Below are positions 59,457 to 64,000 of a DNA stretch of 64,000 nucleotides, one piece after another (the first letter of the stretch is position 1; each line of letters opens with the position of its first letter). This DNA is from Pseudaquabacterium terrae (lineage in GTDB: Bacteria > Pseudomonadota > Gammaproteobacteria > Burkholderiales > Burkholderiaceae_C): positions 310,001-374,000 of the forward strand of contig NZ_JABRWJ010000001.1 in the NCBI RefSeq assembly GCF_013266755.1, given 5' to 3'. The notes below the pieces were generated by a model. The model was not told where the DNA came from, ran no database searches, and saw nothing but the letters and a program-made list of their open reading frames with translations. The translations under genes were made by a program, and so were the position numbers.

Positions 59457-59672
59457 TCATCCGCATGCCTCGTCCGAAGGGGCGTGGTCGGTGGCCACTT
59501 CGAAGGCCTGCAGCTCCTGTTCGATGTCGCGCATCAAGAAACGCAATTCGCGAAAGTCCGTCAGCAGAGCCGCCCTCGGGGCACGCCGGATCGGCAGCTC
59601 AGCCACCTTCGCCAGAAGCCTGCAGATTCGATTGGCTCGCAGGTGGCCGGTCAGACCCACGCTGGTTTCCAT
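59457..59672 (-). CDS. small conserved-looking protein, 71 aa
   Basis: A 71-residue protein starting METSVGLTGHLRANRICRLL, rich in Arg and helix-forming residues (FRELRFLMRDIEQELQAFE). GAAAGGA directly before ATG 59672 is a strong ribosome site, and the gene overlaps the end of the PAS-GAF sensor gene by 22 bases. It may be a partner of the sensor; no domain is recognised. Confidence 0.65.
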   Translation of the reverse strand: METSVGLTGHLRANRICRLLAKVAELPIRRAPRAALLTDFRELRFLMRDIEQELQAFEVATDHAPSDEACG

Positions 59673-61480
59673 GACATTCCTTTCTCGCCGCTGGCTGAGA
59701 CGATCACACCGCGATGCCGAGCGGCCAGGCCATGGCGTTCGATCGCCAACCCAGCGAGGCGCGCCGCCGCTGCCATCACGGCGAAATCGTCCTTGCCCGG
59801 CGACGCGGGGTGGTCGTTGTAGACGGCAATGCAGCCGAGCACACGGCCGGTGCGATCCAGGACCGGCACCGACCAGCAGGCCCTCAGGCCGTACGCCAAC
59901 GCGAGCTGCCGATAGCCCTGCCACAGCGGGTCGGTGGCGATGTCTTCGACGAGAACCGCGGCCTTGCGGTGCATGGCAGCGAGGCACGAGCAGCCGCCGT
60001 TCGGGCCCGGCAGCAAGCCTGCCAGCGCGTGGTTGTAGGCCGCAGGCATGTTGGGCGCGGCGCCCACGTAGCATGTTCCCGATACCGCATCGAGTACCAA
60101 TACCGAGCCGAGCCGCCCCGGATAGTAGGCGCAGATGTCGGCCACGGCGGCCAGCGTCTCGTGCAGCGTTGCGCCGGCAACCATCCGCGCCAGCACCTCC
60201 GATTGCGTGCGCTGCAGGTGCTCGTTGAAGCGCTGCGAGGTGATGTCGCGGAGAAAGATCTCCAGGCCGTTCGGGCTCGGAAAGCCGCGCACTTCGAACC
60301 AGCGCTGCCCAGGCTCGTCGGCTTGCTCGAGGGTGAACGGTTCGCCGCACGCCATGGCCTGCAGAATGCGGCTGCGAAATGCGGTCGCGCAAGCGACCGG
60401 CAGCTCGTCCCACACGACTTGTCCCACGAGTTCGCTCGCCGGGCGCTGCAGGAGCTGCGCCGCGGCCGCATTGACGAAGCTGATGCGACAGTCGCGATCG
60501 AGCACATAGAGGGCCTCGCCCATGTGCCCCAGCGTGTGGTGCAGGCGGACCTCGGATTGATCGAGCGCGACGCGGGTCACTTCGTGTCGCTGGGTCTCGG
60601 CGCGCAAGTTGTTCTGGACACGCAATGCGCGTTCGATGCGGCAAGTGGACGCAACGCTGAGTCGCCTCGACATCGCGAGGGCCAGGGTCAGCACCAGCCC
60701 GAGCATCAGTACCAGGCCGCTGGGCTGTGCGCCCGAAAGACTCACCCAGATCCCGAGCGTCAGTACCGTGCCGACCAGCGCGAGCCCGGCCACCGAGCGT
60801 TCGATCGGTGGCGGTACGGGAACTCGACGTACGCTCAGCGAGACCGCGAAGGCCAGGCTCAGTGCCAGCAGCGAAGCGGCAGTTGCGGTGGAGACTGTGG
60901 CGGTGGCGGTTGCCGGCGTCGCGCCGCCGCGCCAGCCGGTCAGCACGAGCAGCGCGAGGGCAGCGGCGAGCAGGCTGAACGCGAGCGCGGCCGGCCGGGC
61001 TGGCAGGCGCTTGCCGAGCCCCGCCACGGCGGCCAGCGCCAGCAGTGCCATCGGGAACGCCGCATCGGGTGCCATGCGCAGGGACGCGAGCACGGGCTCG
61101 ATGGGGCTCTGCGAGTGGCCGCTCGTCGACGGCCAGCCGGCCGGCACGACGGCGTTCAGCATCCACGGCAGCAAGGTCATCGACGCCAACGCGAGTACCG
61201 GCAGCGCGAGCAATGCCGCCGCGAATGGGCGGCGCACAAGCTGCAGCAGCGCAGCGCCGCCGAGCAGCGTGATGCCGAGCGCCGGCGCAAGCGCCACGGG
61301 TGCCGAGAGGCCGCGGGAGAACAGCGCCTGCAACGCGTGCGGGCTCCCCCCGCTCATCAGCATCAAGCCCAGGGTGCACACCATCATGCCCACGAGTAGC
61401 GCCGTGCTGTGCAACGTGCGGCCCTCGTCGAGAAAGCCTGGCTGCCGTCGCCGGGTGATGTCGGGTGTCGCTGGTTCCAT
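59651..61480 (-). CDS. membrane PAS-GAF sensor without output domain
   Basis: A protein of about 609 residues from ATG 61480; ATG 61507 is an in-frame alternative nine codons upstream. The N-terminal half contains eight or so hydrophobic helices (LLVGMMVCTLGLMLMSGG; LALAPALGITLLGGAALLQL) like MASE-type sensors. PAS follows (YVLDRDCRISFVNAAAAQLL), then GAF (GGCSCLAAMHRKAAVLVEDI; CWSVPVLDRTGRVLG). There is no kinase, GGDEF or methyl-acceptor output, so it must signal through a partner, probably the receiver-kinase encoded downstream on the same strand. Confidence 0.88.
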   Translation of the reverse strand: MEPATPDITRRRQPGFLDEGRTLHSTALLVGMMVCTLGLMLMSGGSPHALQALFSRGLSAPVALAPALGITLLGGAALLQLVRRPFAAALLALPVLALASMTLLPWMLNAVVPAGWPSTSGHSQSPIEPVLASLRMAPDAAFPMALLALAAVAGLGKRLPARPAALAFSLLAAALALLVLTGWRGGATPATATATVSTATAASLLALSLAFAVSLSVRRVPVPPPIERSVAGLALVGTVLTLGIWVSLSGAQPSGLVLMLGLVLTLALAMSRRLSVASTCRIERALRVQNNLRAETQRHEVTRVALDQSEVRLHHTLGHMGEALYVLDRDCRISFVNAAAAQLLQRPASELVGQVVWDELPVACATAFRSRILQAMACGEPFTLEQADEPGQRWFEVRGFPSPNGLEIFLRDITSQRFNEHLQRTQSEVLARMVAGATLHETLAAVADICAYYPGRLGSVLVLDAVSGTCYVGAAPNMPAAYNHALAGLLPGPNGGCSCLAAMHRKAAVLVEDIATDPLWQGYRQLALAYGLRACWSVPVLDRTGRVLGCIAVYNDHPASPGKDDFAVMAAAARLAGLAIERHGLAARHRGVIVSASGEKGMSWKPAWV

Positions 61481-61731
61481 TGGGGTGTCCACGTGGCGGT
61501 ATTGCATCCTGGAAGGCTTGCGTGTTGCGCCAGTGCAGCTTGTGGCCGGCGGCGACTGCGGCCTTGAGGCGATTGCGCAAGGCCGGCTAGGCAATATTCC
61601 TAACCGGCTGGAGGACCGACGACGGATGCAGCCATCGCGCCGAACCTTCCCTGGTCTGGCGCAGACGCTGCAGAAACTTGCCCGCAGACGGCGAGGACGA
61701 ACGGCGGTTTCATGGGCGGCAGCATGGAGTT

Positions 61732-62187
61732 TCAGTGCTTCGTTCGACGCCGGGCTTCATCGCGTTGGCTCGCTGTCTCGATGTAGGGTTCCAGGTCATC
61801 GCGCTGGGGCTCCGGCTTCGCGGCGATCCCGAAGGCTTTGCGAACGAAGTCGCACGTCGCGACGTGGTCGCATTCCCAGCCGACCGTGCGGGCCGCGCGA
61901 ACCAGAATCGCCAGGAACTCGTCCGTCAGCACGGGTTCCAGGGCTGCATCGGCGGCCTTCTGGGTGGCGTAATGCTCCATCACGACGACGGCGCGTCCCT
62001 TGATGCCCAGCTGCAGCACGAGCCGGCTCAGCAGGCCATCGCCATAGTCGACGCGCCACGGGTCGATCCCCGCGGCGAGGAATACGACAGTCCCGCGCTG
62101 GCCGGACGGATGCACGATCCTGTCGCCCTCGTGGATGTCGCGGCGATCGTAGTCGGGCCAGGGTGCTTTGCGCCGCGGAGCGGCCAT
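61732..62187 (-). CDS. uncharacterised protein of the sigma/EAL unit, 151 aa
   Basis: A 151-residue protein with an N-terminal barrel-like region (EGDRIVHPSGQRGTVVFLAA; WRVDYGDGLLSRL) resembling small SH3/KOW-type barrels and a helical, Arg-rich tail. The start codon shares one base with the sigma gene stop (TGATG), so it is translationally coupled to it and may modulate the sigma factor, for instance as an anti-sigma protein; that is inference. Downstream 61481-61731 has no gene. Confidence 0.75.
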   Translation of the reverse strand: MAAPRRKAPWPDYDRRDIHEGDRIVHPSGQRGTVVFLAAGIDPWRVDYGDGLLSRLVLQLGIKGRAVVVMEHYATQKAADAALEPVLTDEFLAILVRAARTVGWECDHVATCDFVRKAFGIAAKPEPQRDDLEPYIETASQRDEARRRTKH

Positions 62188-63137
62188 CAGGTCGGCTCCT
62201 TGAACTTGCGGGTGATGCGATCGGCGGGAATCCGGACTGCTGCGACTGCGGGGACGCGCGGGCTGAAGCGCTCGTCGGGTGTCGTGAGGGCCGCTTCCAC
62301 CAGTTCGCTCCACGGCGGCGCCGCCGTCGATCGCGCAAGTTGCGCTTCCCGCGACACGACCAGTTCGTCGAAGGCCACGGTGGCAGCGGCGCCCGGCCGG
62401 TCGAGCGAGCGCCGTTCGGCGTGCCCGAAATGCCGCGCGACGCGGCCGCACACGTTCTTGTACAGCTGCGACACGCGTGACACGGTCACGTTCAGGCTGC
62501 CGGCCAATTCCACCGGACTCATGCCAACGCCCAGGTACGCGTCGATCACCTGGCGGTCACGTTCGGGCAGTGTGGCGAAGAACGTCTCCAGCCGCCGCAG
62601 GACGATGGCGGTGTCCACGCGGGCCTCCACCTCGTCCCTTTCCGTCGCCGGTTGCTGTGCCACCGGGTGATCGTCCGGGTTCGAGTCCTGGACAAGGCTT
62701 TCCGCCTGCGCCGACCATGCCGCCAGATCGAGGCTCGCGATCTCGTCGATCCCGAGTCCGGTCACGCCGCTGAGTTCGGACAGCCGCGGACTCGCACCGT
62801 TGAGCGAACGCCAGCGTTCGCGCGCGATCTGAAGCACCGTGCACTTGCGCCGCTGCTCGCGCCCCAGGTGATCCATCTGGCGCAGCTCGTCCATCATGGC
62901 GCCCTTGACGCGCATCCTCGCGTAGCGCAAGAAGGCGTCGCGCGCTTCGGCGGTATCGCGGTCACCCTCCCAGCGAAAGCCCAGCGCCGCCTGCGCCACG
63001 GCGATCAGGCCCGCCTGGATCAGGTCCGCCCTCTGCACGTTGGCAGGCATCCGGCGCGCCAAGGTGTTGGCTTGCTTGCGCACCCAGGACGCGTTGCGTG
63101 CGATGAGCGCCGAGCTGACGCCTTGCATGGAGATCAT
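62187..63137 (-). CDS. FliA-like (sigma-28) RNA polymerase sigma factor with C-terminal extension
   Basis: A 316-residue group-3 sigma factor. Region 2 is VQRADLIQAGLIAVAQAALG and FLRYARMRVKGAMMDELRQM, region 3 SPRLSELSGVTGLGIDEIA, and region 4 RLETFFATLPERDRQVIDAY and LNVTVSRVSQLYKNV. FliA proteins are near 240 residues; this one carries about 70 more beyond region 4 (Ala/Pro/Arg-rich, ending RKFKEPT), and the sequence is divergent, so it looks like a specialised paralog. Overlaps the EAL gene stop as ATGA and the 151-aa gene start as TGATG. Confidence 0.9.
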   Translation of the reverse strand: MISMQGVSSALIARNASWVRKQANTLARRMPANVQRADLIQAGLIAVAQAALGFRWEGDRDTAEARDAFLRYARMRVKGAMMDELRQMDHLGREQRRKCTVLQIARERWRSLNGASPRLSELSGVTGLGIDEIASLDLAAWSAQAESLVQDSNPDDHPVAQQPATERDEVEARVDTAIVLRRLETFFATLPERDRQVIDAYLGVGMSPVELAGSLNVTVSRVSQLYKNVCGRVARHFGHAERRSLDRPGAAATVAFDELVVSREAQLARSTAAPPWSELVEAALTTPDERFSPRVPAVAAVRIPADRITRKFKEPT

Positions 63138-64000
63138 GAGTTGACCAGCCCTCGAGTTCGTGAACGCCAGGTTTCCAGCCACGACGGCACCTGGTCCGGT
63201 GCCATGGCGCGGCCGATGAACCAGCCCTGCGCGAGATCGCACTCGAGCTGGCGCAGCAGCTGCCAGTCGTCCTCGGTCTCGACGCCTTCGGCCACCACGG
63301 CCATGCCCATCTGCTTGGCGATGCCGATGCTGCCCTGGAGAATCGGGCGAATGATCTGGTTGTGCCGCGCACCGCTGACGAAGCCGCGGTCGACCTTCAG
63401 CTCGGTGAACGGGATGTCGCGCAGTTGCACCAGCGACGAGTGCCCGGTGCCGAAGTCGTCGATCGACAGGCCGAAACGCTGCAGGCGCAGGCGCACCAGG
63501 CTTTCCAGCGGCATCGGCGACGGGGACAGCAGGCGGCTCTCGGTGAGCTCCAGCGTCACGTCCTGCGGCGCGGCCCCGGTGTCGCGGGCCCAGCCGGCGA
63601 CGCGTTCCGCGAAGCCCGGCGAGCGCAGGTTCTCCATCGAGAGGTTGACCGCCATCGTGACCGGCCAGCCCTGGGCTTGCCATTGCGCCAGCTGGCGCAG
63701 CGCCTCGTGCAGCACCCAGTCGGTCAGGCTGTCGATGATCCCGCAGTCCTCGGCCAGGCCGATGAACCGGTCGGGCAGCACCAGCCCATGCATCGGGTGG
63801 TTCCAGCGCACCAACGCCTCCAGACCCGTGAGCGCGCCGTTTCGCAGGTCCACCTTGGGCTGGTAGTGCAGCACCCACGGCTGCTCGTGGCCGGCGGTGA
63901 TCACCTCGGGCACGGTGAACAAGGGCAGGGTCGCGACGGGCGCCGCCGCGTGCAAGGGCTGCCAGCAGTCGAGCAAGGCGCCCAGCGAGGCGCGCGCGGC
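63134..64000 (-). CDS. EAL-domain c-di-GMP phosphodiesterase, partial (continues past window)
   Basis: The C-terminal 288 residues of a protein whose start lies beyond the right edge (frame open to base 64000). The EAL domain reads LHYQPKVDLRNGALTGLEAL (motif written LEALVRW), AVNLSMENLR, TLELTESRLL, IDDFGTGHSSLVQLRDIP and VVAEGVETEDDW; metal and catalytic residues look intact. The linker before the domain resembles that of receiver-EAL proteins. Its stop overlaps the sigma factor start, so a c-di-GMP phosphodiesterase and a sigma factor are made from one message. Confidence 0.92.
   Translation of the reverse strand, partial: AARASLGALLDCWQPLHAAAPVATLPLFTVPEVITAGHEQPWVLHYQPKVDLRNGALTGLEALVRWNHPMHGLVLPDRFIGLAEDCGIIDSLTDWVLHEALRQLAQWQAQGWPVTMAVNLSMENLRSPGFAERVAGWARDTGAAPQDVTLELTESRLLSPSPMPLESLVRLRLQRFGLSIDDFGTGHSSLVQLRDIPFTELKVDRGFVSGARHNQIIRPILQGSIGIAKQMGMAVVAEGVETEDDWQLLRQLECDLAQGWFIGRAMAPDQVPSWLETWRSRTRGLVNS

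Noticed and set aside
62680-62710. GGGTTCGAGTCCTG resembling a tRNA T-arm
   Set aside because: It lies inside the well-supported sigma factor coding sequence and no cloverleaf can be built around it.

Overview
The window is a very GC-rich, gene-dense chromosomal segment. Its gene content (Liv-type ABC operon beside a feruloyl-CoA synthetase, Bug/TctC-type binding protein, homogentisate operon, AcdS/AcdR pair, DUF4123 adaptor, many GGDEF/EAL proteins) points to a free-living betaproteobacterium of the order Burkholderiales, plausibly the Rubrivivax/Leptothrix/Methylibium group. That placement is inference from protein character; no rRNA or other marker is present. Almost every gene was assigned by reading frame, motif content and start/stop coupling. 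No tRNA, rRNA, insertion sequence or CRISPR array was found. No gene-free stretch exceeds about 300 bases; the two longest gaps (56853-57133 and 61481-61731) show nothing I can interpret.

1-7.2 kb: an aromatic-compound module on the plus strand: the end of an alpha/beta hydrolase, a periplasmic binding protein, LivH/LivM permeases, LivG/LivF ATPases and a feruloyl-CoA synthetase. 7.4-14.2 kb: ordinary accessory genes (134-aa orphan, RNB ribonuclease, VOC protein, AraC regulator, EamA exporter, TPR-like protein, small membrane protein, LCMT-type methyltransferase, DUF1428). 14.2-23.2 kb: a candidate biological-conflict island: a CHAT protease / P-loop NTPase / degenerate subtilase fusion translationally coupled to a ComEC-like metallo-beta-lactamase protein, a divergent protein with a nucleoside-deoxyribosyltransferase/TIR-like head, helical middle and SLOG-like tail, and a convergent pair of patatin phospholipase and peptidoglycan-binding lysozyme-like protein. 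This is the best candidate for an undescribed system.

23.3-27.3 kb: a five-gene, translationally coupled MlaE/MlaF/MlaD/lipoprotein/DUF456 operon for envelope lipid transport. 27.3-29.9 kb: GNAT acetyltransferase, YjjJ-type HipA protein with repeated operator-like sequence, and a 5'-truncated lectin-like remnant. 29.8-37.3 kb: a homogentisate-centred catabolic operon (MBL hydrolase, FAD monooxygenase carrying an in-frame GC-rich repeat, DUF2783, Bug protein, hmgA, fahA) divergent from an IclR regulator, with two perfect palindromes between them. 37.3-40.2 kb: a tightly overlapping four-gene module with a DUF4123 type VI secretion adaptor and a protein-arginine-deiminase-like protein carrying all the catalytic residues, a striking candidate effector. 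40.3-46.0 kb: ACC deaminase with its Lrp-type regulator, VOC protein, aldo/keto reductase, DUF6064, an SPFH-like fragment gene and a dihaem cytochrome.

46.1-64 kb: a signal-transduction district, almost all minus strand: two related helical proteins, a Crp/Fnr regulator, a KaiC-like operon with histidine kinase, two CHASE/sensor-GGDEF-EAL proteins, a LuxR-type response regulator coupled to a receiver-histidine kinase, a membrane PAS-GAF sensor, and a sigma-28-like factor with a long C-terminal extension co-translated with an EAL protein that runs off the window edge. Together these suggest c-di-GMP and two-component control of lifestyle decisions.
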